A stretch of 64,000 nucleotides of DNA, taken from NCBI GenBank assembly GCA_963776195.1, contig CAVZMO010000014.1:62001-126000 (forward strand). Direction: 5' to 3'. Under the pieces are notes generated by a model, which saw only the letters and a list, made by a program, of their open reading frames with translations, had not been told where the DNA came from and did not search any database. Within the stretch, counting starts at the first letter, position 1; each line of letters begins with the position of its first letter. Shown one piece after another: positions 15,847 through 25,132 of this stretch. Source of the stretch: CAVZMO01 sp963776195. Lineage in GTDB: Bacteria; Nitrospirota; Thermodesulfovibrionia; Thermodesulfovibrionales; SM23-35. The translations under genes were made by a program, and so were the position numbers.

Positions 15847-17307
15847 ATGTTTGTAAAGACAAAGGCTTCATACGGAATCAGCGATTTTATAAGAAGATGG
15901 TTCATGATAGGGATTATTTTTGCCGTGGGCTTCGCAGCATCGACATATTCTTATGCGGATGACCCAAAGATCTCTCAGCAGTCGATAGATATCCTGACGA
16001 AGGTCAACCAGGCGACTTCGGAAATTGTTGAGGCGGTGCGACCTGCGGTTGTTAATATATCGACCACAAGGACGGTAAAGGTCCAGGAAAACTTAAATCC
16101 GTTTTTTGAAGACCCTTTTTTCAGAAAATTTTTCGGTGATCGGTTCAGGGCTCCCAAGGAGCGCAAGACGGCAAGCCTTGGATCGGGAGTAATCGTGGAT
16201 GCCGGCGGCTATATTTTAACGGCGAATCATGTCATTCAGGGCGCTGAAGAAATAAAGGTGACCTTATACGATAAGAGAGAGTTTAAAGGAAAGATTGTCG
16301 GCAGCGATACGATGACCGACATAGGCGTCATAAAAATAGAGGCCGATAACCTTCCTACGTTAAAATGGGGGGATTCAGACAAGTTGAGAGTCGGCGAGAA
16401 AGTGTTCGCGATAGGAAGTCCATACGGATTAAGCCAGACGGTAACAATGGGCATAGTCAGTGCGGTCGGCAGGGCGAATGTCGGCATTGCCGATTACGAG
16501 GATTTTATCCAGACCGATGCGGCTATCAATCCCGGGAATTCCGGCGGAGCCATGGTTAACGTAAGAGGAGAGCTTGTAGGGATCAATACCGCCATCTTCA
16601 GCACGAGCGGGGGTTATCAGGGTATAGGGTTTGCCGTTCCGACCAGTATGGCGAAATCCGTAATGGACAGCCTCATCAGCAAAGGAAAAGTCGTCAGAGG
16701 ATGGCTTGGGGTGACGATCCAGAGCTTGACGCCCGAACTTGCCAAACAGTTCGAGCTGAAGGAGGAGAAAGGAGTGCTTGTCGGTGATGTTGTCGAAGGA
16801 GGGCCTGCCGAAAAAGCCGGCCTGCAAAGGGGCGATGTGATAGTAGAATTTGAAGGGAAGAGGATAGAAGAACCGAATCAACTCAGGAATATGGTTTCCG
16901 GCACCGAACCCGGCAAGGAAGTTAAGATAAAGATAATCCGGGAAAACAGGTCAGAGATGAAGAAGCTTACCGTCGGTGAGTTGCCTGCCGAAATGCAGAA
17001 AGCGTCAAAAGGTGAATATGATAACCTTCTCAAAGGGGTGACCGTGCAGGACCTCACCCCTGAGGTTTCTAACAGGTTTAACATTCCCAAAAGCCTGAGA
17101 GGCGTAATTGTTTCGGATGTCGATGAAGAAAGTCCTGCCGCCGCGGTCCTTATGCAGGGAGATATCATTCAGGAGATCTACAGACAAAGGATAACCAATG
17201 CAAAGGAATACGAGAGGCTGGTATCCATGATAAAACCGGGCAAGGACATTCTACTCTTGATATACAGAGGCGGTTCTTCGATCTATATTACCCTTTCGAA
17301 TAAATAG
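15847..17307 (+). CDS. HtrA/DegP-type periplasmic serine protease
   Basis: A 486-residue Do-family protease/chaperone for misfolded envelope proteins. After a signal sequence or anchor (about residues 15-38, ending S-Y-A-D) comes a trypsin-like domain with His in T-A-N-H-V-I, Asp in T-D-I-G-V-I and Ser in G-N-S-G-G-A. The order and spacing match DegP. Two PDZ domains follow: the first begins near R-G-W-L-G-V-T-I-Q and the second near L-L-K-G-V-T-V-Q-D-L. An AGGAGGCG site precedes ATG 15847. It has its own promoter and stands alone. Confidence 0.95.
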   Translation: MFVKTKASYGISDFIRRWFMIGIIFAVGFAASTYSYADDPKISQQSIDILTKVNQATSEIVEAVRPAVVNISTTRTVKVQENLNPFFEDPFFRKFFGDRFRAPKERKTASLGSGVIVDAGGYILTANHVIQGAEEIKVTLYDKREFKGKIVGSDTMTDIGVIKIEADNLPTLKWGDSDKLRVGEKVFAIGSPYGLSQTVTMGIVSAVGRANVGIADYEDFIQTDAAINPGNSGGAMVNVRGELVGINTAIFSTSGGYQGIGFAVPTSMAKSVMDSLISKGKVVRGWLGVTIQSLTPELAKQFELKEEKGVLVGDVVEGGPAEKAGLQRGDVIVEFEGKRIEEPNQLRNMVSGTEPGKEVKIKIIRENRSEMKKLTVGELPAEMQKASKGEYDNLLKGVTVQDLTPEVSNRFNIPKSLRGVIVSDVDEESPAAAVLMQGDIIQEIYRQRITNAKEYERLVSMIKPGKDILLLIYRGGSSIYITLSNK

Positions 17308-17318
17308 ACACTTTCAGC

Positions 17319-17343
17319 AGGGGCGGGCAGATAATGCCCGCTC
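17319..17343. terminator. GC-rich hairpin between convergent genes
   Basis: GGGGCGGGCA and TGCCCGCTCC pair over ten positions (one G-T) with a GATAA loop. It lies in the 43 bases between the convergent htrA and MFS genes. No long T run follows on either side, so termination is plausible but not certain. Confidence 0.45.
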
Positions 17344-17350
17344 CTCAATA

Positions 17351-18583
17351 CTAGCCATATCTGCTGTCCTCTTCAATAAATCTGGTGCAGATAAACGATA
17401 AAAGGGCTGCCAAAAGAATGGTTAGAGGCGTAATGAGAAGGGAGGACCTTAGCCCCCGGAGATCTGAGAGCCAGCCGAGCATGGTTGGCGAAATCGCGTC
17501 TCCCAGTGCGTGAATACAGAAGATGTTGACCGCAAAAGCCATGGCACGCACTGTGGGCTTCGTCACATTGATAATTATTGTATTCAGCGGGCCTGTGTTA
17601 AAAAAGAGGAAGAATTCGGCAAAAAAAATTGCTGTCAAACAGCCTGAAAGGGAAGGTGTAATAAGGGCATATGCAGCAATAGGCGCTCCCAGCAGAAAAC
17701 CCCACCCCGAAACGATCAAATATCCTTTGGCATTTTTTTTCTGAAATATATCACCCAGCCACCCGCCCGTTAGGGTGCCCATGATCCCGGACAGAACCGT
17801 GATCGCCCCAAACAACGTATTCCCCGCGGCAACACTTTGTCCGTGCATCCGATGCAGGAAGGTGGGCATCCACTGTGCCAAACCACCCAGAGCAAACGTC
17901 ATGGAAGACATGGCCAGAGTAGTCATGACAAAAGAACGGTTCTTGAGCAGTAAGGTGTAATCTCTCGCCCGGGTTGCAGTATTTTCCGCAGTCCCCTTGT
18001 CAAAGCCCCCGCGTTGCGGCTCACGAAGAAAAAGAAGAGGCGCGACCAGGATCATACCCGGGAGGGCTGCTGCAAAAAAAACAGTGTGCCACCCAAAGGT
18101 CTGTCCCAGGAGACCGCCCAGAACATAGCCGAAAGCACTGCCGACCGGGATTGCCAGATAAAAAAAAGAAAGGACCCTTCCGCGTTGACTCTTCGGGAAA
18201 TAGTCCGAAACGAGTCCAGGCGATACCGTGCCAAAGCTTGCCTCACCTATCCCGACTGCCGCGCGGCTTATCAGGAGCGTAGCATATTTCCCGGCCAATC
18301 CTGTAGTTGCTGTCGCAATACTCCAGAGGGACAATCCCCAACCGGCAAGTTTAACTCGACTCCAACGATCTCCCAGGCAGCCAAGCAGCGGAGCGGAAGT
18401 CATATAGGAAAGCATGAATGCACTCCCAAGGAGCCCGAGGGCTGTATCAGACAGGTGGAGATCTGCTTTAATCAGGGGAAACACAGCAAAAAGTACCTGT
18501 CGGTCGATGTAATTAAGGAGGTTAATCGCGAAAAGAAGAACTAAGGCATAATGATTGTACGTCATTGGTAATTTCTTGTTCAA
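17351..18583 (-). CDS. MFS transporter, spinster-like
   Basis: A 410-residue major facilitator with about 12 membrane helices. The N-terminal N-L-L-N-Y-I-D-R-Q-V-L motif, the loop 2-3 motif A version G-C-L-G-D-R-W-S-R and the G-E-A-S-F-G-T-V-S-P segment are typical of the spinster/hexuronate-like branch, which exports or imports organic anions or lipids. The substrate is unknown. The start ATG 18583 follows a weak site. Monocistronic and convergent with htrA. Confidence 0.9.
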   Translation of the reverse strand: MNKKLPMTYNHYALVLLFAINLLNYIDRQVLFAVFPLIKADLHLSDTALGLLGSAFMLSYMTSAPLLGCLGDRWSRVKLAGWGLSLWSIATATTGLAGKYATLLISRAAVGIGEASFGTVSPGLVSDYFPKSQRGRVLSFFYLAIPVGSAFGYVLGGLLGQTFGWHTVFFAAALPGMILVAPLLFLREPQRGGFDKGTAENTATRARDYTLLLKNRSFVMTTLAMSSMTFALGGLAQWMPTFLHRMHGQSVAAGNTLFGAITVLSGIMGTLTGGWLGDIFQKKNAKGYLIVSGWGFLLGAPIAAYALITPSLSGCLTAIFFAEFFLFFNTGPLNTIIINVTKPTVRAMAFAVNIFCIHALGDAISPTMLGWLSDLRGLRSSLLITPLTILLAALLSFICTRFIEEDSRYG

Positions 18584-19071
18584 AGAATTAGTTCTTTATG
18601 CGTATGTGTTGCAAAGTGCATGGCCTTTCCCAAAAATGTGCTCAATTATAGCAGATTCGAGAATTTGGAAGTTTATGCATCCGGCGGAATTCTTAGGTCA
18701 AGAAATAATGATATCTGGTACCCGACAAATACTCTCAATTGAGATCAATGTCAAGTATTTCACCATCTCAGATTTTCCCGCTTTTTTTCCGCACATGCCG
18801 GGCATTTTGCCCGACAATGATCGCCGGTGGCAGGTAACTATGTATAAATATAGACTTTTATATTTCGGCATGTCTTTTGCATTTTAGCGGTTGAATTCTT
18901 TATCCGAAGGCAGCGGCAGATTTTTGAAGGAGGTGAAAAACGTATGAGAATGCGTCAATGAAGTGAGTCGCGAACTATGCTATTTTTGTTCGGTTCGCCC
19001 GACGGGTTAAGAGTGATGATTCAATCACTTCAAAAAAGATTTCAGATTTCCAAACAGAAGGAGGTAGTAAA
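18584..19071 (+). other. Leader region of the SYLF gene with a tiny ORF
   Basis: A 488-base gap. A strong AAGGAGGTG lies at about 18927, followed by ATG 18944 and a five-codon frame (M-R-M-R-Q, stop TGA). Further on, AGTGAT-GATTCA-ATCACT forms a six-pair hairpin near 19013-19030. The arrangement looks like a leader peptide or a leftover start region; no attenuator T run is evident. The remainder shows no gene. Confidence 0.35.
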
Positions 19072-19638
19072 ATGAGCGGTTTAAAGAAATCCAACCATGC
19101 AGTAATTGTTTTGGTCTTGTCTGTCGCACTGATTGTTGGACTCGTAACTGTGTGCTATGGTAAGACTGCTGAAGAGATCAATGCAAGCGCTAATGCAAGC
19201 ATGAACCTTTTCAAAAAAGACGTCAAAGGTGCGGATGAATACCTGAAAGTCGCTAAAGGTGTGCTGATCATGCCCGATATCACTAAGGCGGCGTTCATAA
19301 TCGGGGGGCAGTATGGCACGGGCGCGTTGAGGATTGGCGGAAAAACTGTCGATTATTACAAGTTGGTGGCAGGTTCGCTGGGCTATCAAATAGGTGCTGA
19401 GAAGTATGATATGGTCGTTATCTTCATGACCGACGAAGCTCTCAATAAATTCCGGGCGGGCGAGGGCTGGGAAGCCGGCCTGGATGGCGAGATAACTCTG
19501 GTAGACGTAGGAGCTGCGGCATCTATTGAAACCCTGAGGAGCCAGCACCCGGTTGTCGGTTTTGTATTTGACCAGAAGGGGCTGTTGGCCGGCGTATCAA
19601 TCAGAGGCGCCAAGTTTACTAAAATTAAGCCGGACTGA
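19072..19638 (+). CDS. SYLF (YSC84-like) lipid-binding domain protein
   Basis: A 188-residue exported protein with a signal peptide (hydrophobic V-I-V-L-V-L-S-V-A-L-I-V-G-L-V, cleavage near C-Y-G-K) followed by a single SYLF domain. Typical points are A-K-G-V-L-I-M-P-D-I near 65, G-A-L-R-I near 92 and the acidic/aromatic F-R-A-G-E-G-W-E-A-G-L-D-G block. SYLF domains bind phosphoinositides in eukaryotes; the bacterial versions are envelope proteins of unclear role. The start ATG 19072 has GGAGGTAG. The cysteine at the possible lipobox is not well placed, so it is probably not a lipoprotein. Confidence 0.9.
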   Translation: MSGLKKSNHAVIVLVLSVALIVGLVTVCYGKTAEEINASANASMNLFKKDVKGADEYLKVAKGVLIMPDITKAAFIIGGQYGTGALRIGGKTVDYYKLVAGSLGYQIGAEKYDMVVIFMTDEALNKFRAGEGWEAGLDGEITLVDVGAAASIETLRSQHPVVGFVFDQKGLLAGVSIRGAKFTKIKPD

Positions 19639-19768
19639 TACTGCAAAGCTGCACTCGAGCGCTATCCCGGGGAGCGTGCCTTACTCAGGACGCACAGTCT
19701 TGTCATCGCCTCGGGTGCGCTCCTGGGCCGCATATAGTCTATACACAGACCTGAAGAACGTTATTTGA

Positions 19769-20647
19769 TTATTGCGTGTGATCCCCGCTCTTTCTTAATG
19801 TTTTAGGAACGGCGATATCCAGAAATAAAAAGAGCCTGAGAATATTGATCCATGTGTGAGGTTTCCAAGTGATCTCTTTTTTTATTAATTCTTCCGGCCT
19901 GTCTTTTTCAACCGACTGCAGTTCAATGTCAACTTTATCGATAATTGAATGCACAAGAAGAATTTGTGCAATAACGGCCACAACCCATACAATAAGACAG
20001 ACTATCAACACGGAGGAGGTCAACTTAGGCTCTTGGGAAATAAACGATTGAATTACGTAAACAAGAGCTGATATTTCTATGAGAGTAATTATGATGCGAA
20101 AGGGTCCGTAAAGAGCTTTCTTTTCGAAGTGCCCTTCAGCAAAGACATCTTTGTCCCATTTGCTGACATATTCCCCCCACAGCGGCATGTCGGGTAAATT
20201 TAGGTTTTCCTTGAGTTCTGTTGACCATCGGTGCCGTTGAAAGTATGTTTCCAGTTCTGCGCAGAATTGAGTTGCTCTCTTGATCCTTATTTCTGCAACC
20301 AAAAGCAGATACATAAAGCCACAAGCAGAAAACCCAAATCCTAAAAGAATTAACATGCCAAGAAGGACTTGCAACTTAAATAAAAAAATAGTTAGGGCAG
20401 ATAGAGCAACCAGAATGCTCAGCCCTATTTTTGTGACATCATATTGTTGCTTGCGATTTTCACTTATTTCATTCCTGGCATTTTCACATGCCTTCAAATA
20501 CAAAGAGAACTCGGTTTCAAAAACTCTGCTCTTACTGGTATCAGCAAAATATTGAGCGTAAATCTGAGTTAAACGTTGTTTAAGTTCAGAAATCTTATTC
20601 TTTAATTCAATTGTTTTCTCGTCTTCATCCACAGTATTTCCCTTCAA
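19769..20647 (-). CDS. Four-helix membrane protein, unknown
   Basis: A 292-residue protein not matched to a family. The N-terminal 65 residues are charged and likely coiled coil. Two membrane helices follow around 70-115 (I-G-L-S-I-L-V-A-L-S-A-L-T-I-F-L-F and L-L-G-M-L-I-L-L-G-F-G). A cytoplasmic stretch rich in Trp and charge comes next, then two more helices near 190-245. The start (20647) lies 4 bases past the stop of the upstream HEAT-repeat gene, so the two form an operon and may act together, with the HEAT protein as a soluble scaffold. Confidence 0.75.
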   Translation of the reverse strand: MKGNTVDEDEKTIELKNKISELKQRLTQIYAQYFADTSKSRVFETEFSLYLKACENARNEISENRKQQYDVTKIGLSILVALSALTIFLFKLQVLLGMLILLGFGFSACGFMYLLLVAEIRIKRATQFCAELETYFQRHRWSTELKENLNLPDMPLWGEYVSKWDKDVFAEGHFEKKALYGPFRIIITLIEISALVYVIQSFISQEPKLTSSVLIVCLIVWVVAVIAQILLVHSIIDKVDIELQSVEKDRPEELIKKEITWKPHTWINILRLFLFLDIAVPKTLRKSGDHTQ

Positions 20648-20650
20648 ATA

Positions 20651-22147
20651 TCAATCGAATGGTGCCGCAATATGTCCCAAAGCCCATGCAACATTCCTTC
20701 TAACTCGTGGGTCCTCATCCTTCATAGCATCTATGAGGGGGTCAACCGCACGAGTGTCTTTTATTCTCCCTATAGCCGCTACCGCATTCTCTCTGACGCG
20801 GGAGTCTTCGTCTTTCAATACAGAGAGCAGAGCTTCAACCGCTGAACTTCCCATCTTCCCCAACGCCCATACCGCATTCTCTCTGACACGGGCATCTTCA
20901 TCCTTCAGAACAGCTATGAGCGGTTTAACGGCACGGGTGTCTTTAATCTTACCGAGTATCTCTACAGATTTACACCGGACGCGGGCATCTTCATCCTTCA
21001 GATTAGCAATCAGGGTCTCAACAGCAGGAGGGCCAATCTTTCCCAACGCCCATGCGGCAGTTTCTCTAAGATGAGCGTCTCCATCCTTCAGGGCGGTCAT
21101 GAGTGGTTCAACAGCAGGGGACCCTATCTTTCCCAACGCCCATACGGCGTTCTCCCTGACACGTACATCTTCATCCCTTAGATTGGCAATCAAGGGTTCA
21201 ACAGCAGGGGACCCTATCTTTCCCAGCGCCCATGCGGCATTCTCTCTGACGCGAGCATCTCTGTCTTTCAGGGCGGCTATGAGTGGTTCAACAGCGCGAG
21301 CATCTTTTATCCATCCCAATATCTCCATGGATTTGCACCGGACACGGGCATCTTCGTCCTCCAGAGCAGCCAGTAACAGTCCAACTGCGGGCGCTTCGAT
21401 TTCCCTAAGGGCCCATATTGCGTTCTTTTGGACATCTGAATTTTCATCCTTGAGAGCGGTAATCAGAGGCTCAACGGCACGGGCGTCTTTCAAGCCTCCG
21501 AGTGCCCATGCGGCATTCCCTCTGACACGCGCGTCCCCAAATCTCAACGCATTAATGAGAGGTTCGATTGCCGATATGCCAATTTCCCTTAACGCCCATA
21601 CCGCGTTCTCTTGAACACGAGAGGTTTCATCCTTCAAAGCAGCTATCAGGGACTCAACAGCGGGAGTTCCAATTTCCCTTAACGCCCATACCGCGTTCTC
21701 TATAACGCGGGGGTCTTCATCCTTTAAAGTAGCTATAATAGGCTTAACAGCACGCTCATCTTTTATTTCCCCTAATGTCTGGGCCACATTCCAACGAACA
21801 CGAGGATTTTCATTTCGCAAGGCATCCATGAGGGATTCAACAGCAGCAATTCCTATCTCTCCCAATGCCCATATCGCATTTTCTTGCACGCGAGAATCGT
21901 CATCCTTCAGAGCAGTAATCAGCGGTTCAACAGCGGCAATTCCTATCTCTCCCAATGCCCATATCGCATTCCATCGAACATCAGGGTCTTCATCCTTCAG
22001 GGCGAGGATCAAATGGTCTACCGCACGGGCATCTCTTATCTTACCCAGTGCTTCTGCCGCATTCTCCCGCACGCGAGGGTCCTCATCCTTCAGGGCGAGG
22101 ATTAAATGGTCAACCGCGCGAGCATCTCTTATTTTACCCGGTTTCAT
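20651..22147 (-). CDS. PBS-lyase-type HEAT-repeat protein, about 16 repeats
   Basis: A 498-residue protein made almost wholly of about 16 HEAT-like repeats of 31 residues, each with the pattern A-V-x-x-L-I-x-A-L-K-D-E-D-x-x-V-R-x-N-A-x-W-A-L-G-x-I. It should fold as a superhelical protein-binding solenoid; no enzyme motif is present. The DNA repeats every 93 bases with high identity, so copy number may vary. The start ATG 22147 has AGGAGGG upstream. It is followed after 3 bases by the four-helix membrane protein gene. Confidence 0.92.
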   Translation of the reverse strand: MKPGKIRDARAVDHLILALKDEDPRVRENAAEALGKIRDARAVDHLILALKDEDPDVRWNAIWALGEIGIAAVEPLITALKDDDSRVQENAIWALGEIGIAAVESLMDALRNENPRVRWNVAQTLGEIKDERAVKPIIATLKDEDPRVIENAVWALREIGTPAVESLIAALKDETSRVQENAVWALREIGISAIEPLINALRFGDARVRGNAAWALGGLKDARAVEPLITALKDENSDVQKNAIWALREIEAPAVGLLLAALEDEDARVRCKSMEILGWIKDARAVEPLIAALKDRDARVRENAAWALGKIGSPAVEPLIANLRDEDVRVRENAVWALGKIGSPAVEPLMTALKDGDAHLRETAAWALGKIGPPAVETLIANLKDEDARVRCKSVEILGKIKDTRAVKPLIAVLKDEDARVRENAVWALGKMGSSAVEALLSVLKDEDSRVRENAVAAIGRIKDTRAVDPLIDAMKDEDPRVRRNVAWALGHIAAPFD

Positions 22148-22287
22148 AATAGATCCCTCCTAACAGCTGATTTCCTTCAGCTTCTTACTAAATATAGAAA
22201 TAGTGAAATGACGCTTTAATGATAATCAAACAAGAGAAGAAAGACAATATTCATTCAATTTCATTGAAATATTTCTCCCTTTTACTC

Positions 22288-22315
22288 TTGACAAAAAAAA
22301 TCTTTCGGGCATAAT
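22288..22315 (+). promoter_or_regulatory. Promoter ahead of GEMM candidate C
   Basis: TTGACA (22288-22293) and CATAAT (22310-22315) with a 16-base spacer. Transcription would begin near 22322, just ahead of the riboswitch-like structure, which supports both calls. Confidence 0.65.
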
Positions 22316-22339
22316 AGTTACATAATTAGAACTTAGCTT

Positions 22340-22450
22340 AAGAATTTTGCCTAAAACAACGCCCTTGAGTGGGGGATATAAGAAGGTGGGTCTCTAAAAA
22401 GAGAATATAGCCGAGTTGCCGAAGGGTGAACCTTTGGTTGGTTCGGCTTT
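22340..22450 (+). ncRNA. GEMM-type (cyclic dinucleotide) riboswitch candidate C
   Basis: The block ending GGTGGGTCT, then an AT-rich linker, then a long stem AGCCGAGTTGCCGAAGG / CCTTTGGTTGGTTCGGC matches the P1/P3 signature of GEMM-I riboswitches, which sense c-di-GMP or cGAMP. The joining region (GGGATATAAGAAGG) departs from the usual GACGCAAAGC, so it is divergent. The 3' stem is followed by TTTTTATTTT, so it can act as a terminator. It controls the 22483 and 22698 genes. Confidence 0.6.
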
Positions 22451-22482
22451 TTATTTTGCCCGGAGGAAAAAAGAGGTAAATC

Positions 22483-22689
22483 ATGCTTATCAGGGTGGTA
22501 TATAAAAACGGTAAATTTGACATGGTAAAGCCTTTTATTCTTGATGGACTCATTTCTTTAGGTAAATTAAAAAATTTCTTCCGTTCAGGAGGATGGATTA
22601 TCATAGGTGTCCATTCAATGAGAGGAACGGGTGGCGTTTACGAAGGACCCGAAAGAAGAAAAACTTTTGAATATGCCAATGTAAGGTAA
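22483..22689 (+). CDS. Small conserved protein downstream of a GEMM element
   Basis: A 68-residue protein with the pattern L-I-R-V-V-Y-K-N-G-K-F-D-M-V-K-P at the start, L-K-N-F-F-R-S-G-G-W-I-I-I-G in the middle, and G-P-E-R-R near the end. I recognise this as a small family common in delta-type and Nitrospirota genomes, without known function. The start ATG 22483 has an AGAGG site. It lies about 30 bases after the riboswitch stem and 8 bases before the DUF5658 gene. Confidence 0.8.
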   Translation: MLIRVVYKNGKFDMVKPFILDGLISLGKLKNFFRSGGWIIIGVHSMRGTGGVYEGPERRKTFEYANVR

Positions 22690-22697
22690 ATTAACGT

Positions 22698-23159
22698 ATG
22701 GAGACAACGGAAAAGGCAGATAGAAGGCTTGTTCCCGATAGGCGAAAGCAACTCACCCCGGTTATCAGTAAGTATAGATTTATTGGGGGTCAGAGGAGGA
22801 CGATTGCGCGAGAAGGGGACAAGAAAAAATATATTTTTGTAGACTGGTACAGCCCTCAGCTGTTCATAACACTTCTATTTCTCTTAATTCTTAGCGTATT
22901 GGACGCCTATTTTACTCTTTCTTTAATGAAGGGACATGGCATGGCAGAAGTCAATCCCATTATGGCTTTATATCTGGAGTGCGGGGAAATGTCATTCATT
23001 ATCTGCAAATTCTTAATTACCACAGTATCGATCTTTATTTTCTGTCTATGCAGCGATTTCTTTATTGCAAAACTCTCTTTAGCATCTTCGGTAATAATGT
23101 ATGTTACAGTAGTTTCGTATGAGTTGAATATTCTGTATAAGTTTTTCGACTGGCTCTAA
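22698..23159 (+). CDS. DUF5658-type membrane protein
   Basis: A 153-residue protein. A basic N-terminal tail (A-D-R-R-L-V-P-D-R-R-K, like other G-P-E-R-R-type tails) is followed by three membrane helices. The D-A-Y-F-T-L ... E-V-N-P-I-M-A motif near residues 70-96 is the DUF5658 hallmark. Function is unknown. Its place behind a GEMM riboswitch candidate suggests control by cyclic dinucleotides. Confidence 0.8.
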   Translation: METTEKADRRLVPDRRKQLTPVISKYRFIGGQRRTIAREGDKKKYIFVDWYSPQLFITLLFLLILSVLDAYFTLSLMKGHGMAEVNPIMALYLECGEMSFIICKFLITTVSIFIFCLCSDFFIAKLSLASSVIMYVTVVSYELNILYKFFDWL

Positions 23160-23364
23160 TAATTGAGGCTGACTTCCGCTTAAATGACCGGTGGATATAA
23201 GGAAACGAAGTCTATTCAAGCAGAAATCAAGACGATGAGCTTCCACTTGCTTCGACTTAATCTGAACCTTCTGAACTTTTTTTATCATCGAAGATATCTC
23301 GATTGTTGAATTTTTTTGCTATATATTTTTTGCTATATAATTGAACCAAACAGGTGATTCAAGA

Positions 23365-24969
23365 ATGTCTGAACTGATTGGATACCGTGAGGGGCACTGG
23401 GCAAATATCAGGATGGACAACGGAGACCCCTGCCGCATCACTATTTCACGGAGGGGTATCTCAGTTAAGAAGTCCAAGGTCCGTCTTTTCGGGGCGAAGC
23501 TCTACGAAGAGAAGAATATGTACAAAACTGCGAAAACGGCCCAAACTCTCAGTCTCCTTTATACGGATAATTTAACCCCTGCTGAAATGCGGCATTGGGT
23601 GTTAAAAGCATTCTCAAACGCTGTCCTGCATTGCCGGTCATTGACTGAAGTTATCACCCTTCTCAATGAAGTGTCTGGCCATCTGCAGGAAGGAACCAGA
23701 GATGTGTCCTTTGTCAGAAGTCTTCTCGGCCTTTCTGATAAAGTCCGTGCTGAAAACGGGCTCAAAGCATCGGATGATGTTGAAGAAGCTGCCGTATCAG
23801 TAGCCGCGCATATTGTGACACACCCGCTATCAGAGGCCGGCCAATGCCGGATGAAAAGCTACGTGGATTCTGCGGACGCGGTAATGGGTGCTATGCTTCT
23901 CTGTTTTGTCAGCTTTCCTTTCATCATGCGCCTTCGGCAAGAGGGATTTACATTGTCGGTCGCCGATATTACGAGGAGATCAGGGTTAGCAATCTTTCAT
24001 CTTTACGAAAAGGATGAAGCAGTTAGAGTAATTGCCGAGGGAACCCGTCGGTACGAAGCACTTATGGAGTTGGGAGGTGAGATGCGGGACATCAGGGAAT
24101 TCTCTGATTCCGTTAACCGGCTTCTTTATGCGTATGTTTTGTCAGGCAATGACAAGTATATTTGGATTTTAGACAAGTTATATGCGGCCTTTCTCGAGTC
24201 TCATGCACCTTTAATGCAAAAACAGGAGGAGCGTTTTGCGATGAACATTGGGAAAAGGCGTCACAAAAGGTTCGCGGTACGGAATATGGACGTTCATGCA
24301 AAGACACTTTTTGCTGCAGAGATCGATCTCCGGAATATCAGCGTGAGCGGGGCGTGCATAGTCTCGAAAAAGAGCGTGAAGTTTGGTGACAAATATCTTG
24401 TCAAGCTCGAAAGCAAAGAAATGCATCTTTCCCTGCCTTGCGCCGGCGTATGGGAATCCTTGTGCTGCAGCGTAAAGACGTCCGGCCGAGGGTTTATCCC
24501 TGTTTACAGAACCGGAGTCGCCTTTCAGGACATGACCTCCGATAAGCTGGTGAGGCTGAAGGACTTTATCAGGGTGTCAGGCATTCCGAATGAGCAGCGG
24601 TTAAGCGATGAATACAGGGCAAGTGCCCTGAGATTTACGGTTTATGCAAACGAAAAGGCTATGCTGCTTTACCCGAAGAAGTCGCCTGTCAAGAAGATAA
24701 GCCTTAGTGGTATGCTTATAGAATCATATAAAAGCGTCCAGGTCGAAAAGAAATTTCCCATGGCGCTCTTCCTTCCGCATGAGGCACTTCCGGTAAGATT
24801 TCAGGGAAGAGTTGCCTCCTGCATTGCAATGCCCGGCGAGAGACCTGAGCGCTTCGACATGGGAATCGAGTTCCTTGGCATGGCGGATCATGACCGGCAT
24901 AGAGTGAGAAAATTTCTCGGTCTCCTCGGAGAGAAGACGGAATCGTCTCACCGTCCTCTCGGCAGATAG
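23365..24969 (+). CDS. PilZ-domain protein with long N-terminal region
   Basis: A protein of about 534 residues. The first 290 residues are an unassigned mostly helical domain. A PilZ domain follows, with R-R-H-K-R-F-A-V near 304 and the N-I-S-V-S-G-A motif near 330, the two sites that grip c-di-GMP. A second, degenerate PilZ-like domain (K-I-S-L-S-G-M-L-I near 445) lacks the N-terminal arginines. The start chosen is ATG 23365 with AGGTGA upstream; TTG 23341 is possible. It may be an effector for the same second messenger sensed by the upstream riboswitch. The target is unknown. Confidence 0.85.
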   Translation: MSELIGYREGHWANIRMDNGDPCRITISRRGISVKKSKVRLFGAKLYEEKNMYKTAKTAQTLSLLYTDNLTPAEMRHWVLKAFSNAVLHCRSLTEVITLLNEVSGHLQEGTRDVSFVRSLLGLSDKVRAENGLKASDDVEEAAVSVAAHIVTHPLSEAGQCRMKSYVDSADAVMGAMLLCFVSFPFIMRLRQEGFTLSVADITRRSGLAIFHLYEKDEAVRVIAEGTRRYEALMELGGEMRDIREFSDSVNRLLYAYVLSGNDKYIWILDKLYAAFLESHAPLMQKQEERFAMNIGKRRHKRFAVRNMDVHAKTLFAAEIDLRNISVSGACIVSKKSVKFGDKYLVKLESKEMHLSLPCAGVWESLCCSVKTSGRGFIPVYRTGVAFQDMTSDKLVRLKDFIRVSGIPNEQRLSDEYRASALRFTVYANEKAMLLYPKKSPVKKISLSGMLIESYKSVQVEKKFPMALFLPHEALPVRFQGRVASCIAMPGERPERFDMGIEFLGMADHDRHRVRKFLGLLGEKTESSHRPLGR

Positions 24970-25132
24970 AGAAAAGAGATCCGCTCGTTCAGAAACAATT
25001 CAGAACTCATGAACTTGCGGATAAGGAGTAGGAATAAACAAAATAATCCACTGTCGCGTAAATTCTTTACGCTCTCAAGGCTAAATCTATCCTCTTAGAA
25101 TTTTCTTAAGAAATAATTTTATAGTTTATGAA

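Noticed and set aside
20651..22147. CRISPR-like periodic DNA repeats
   Set aside because: The 93-base period is fully coding and corresponds to 31-residue HEAT repeats; no unique spacers.
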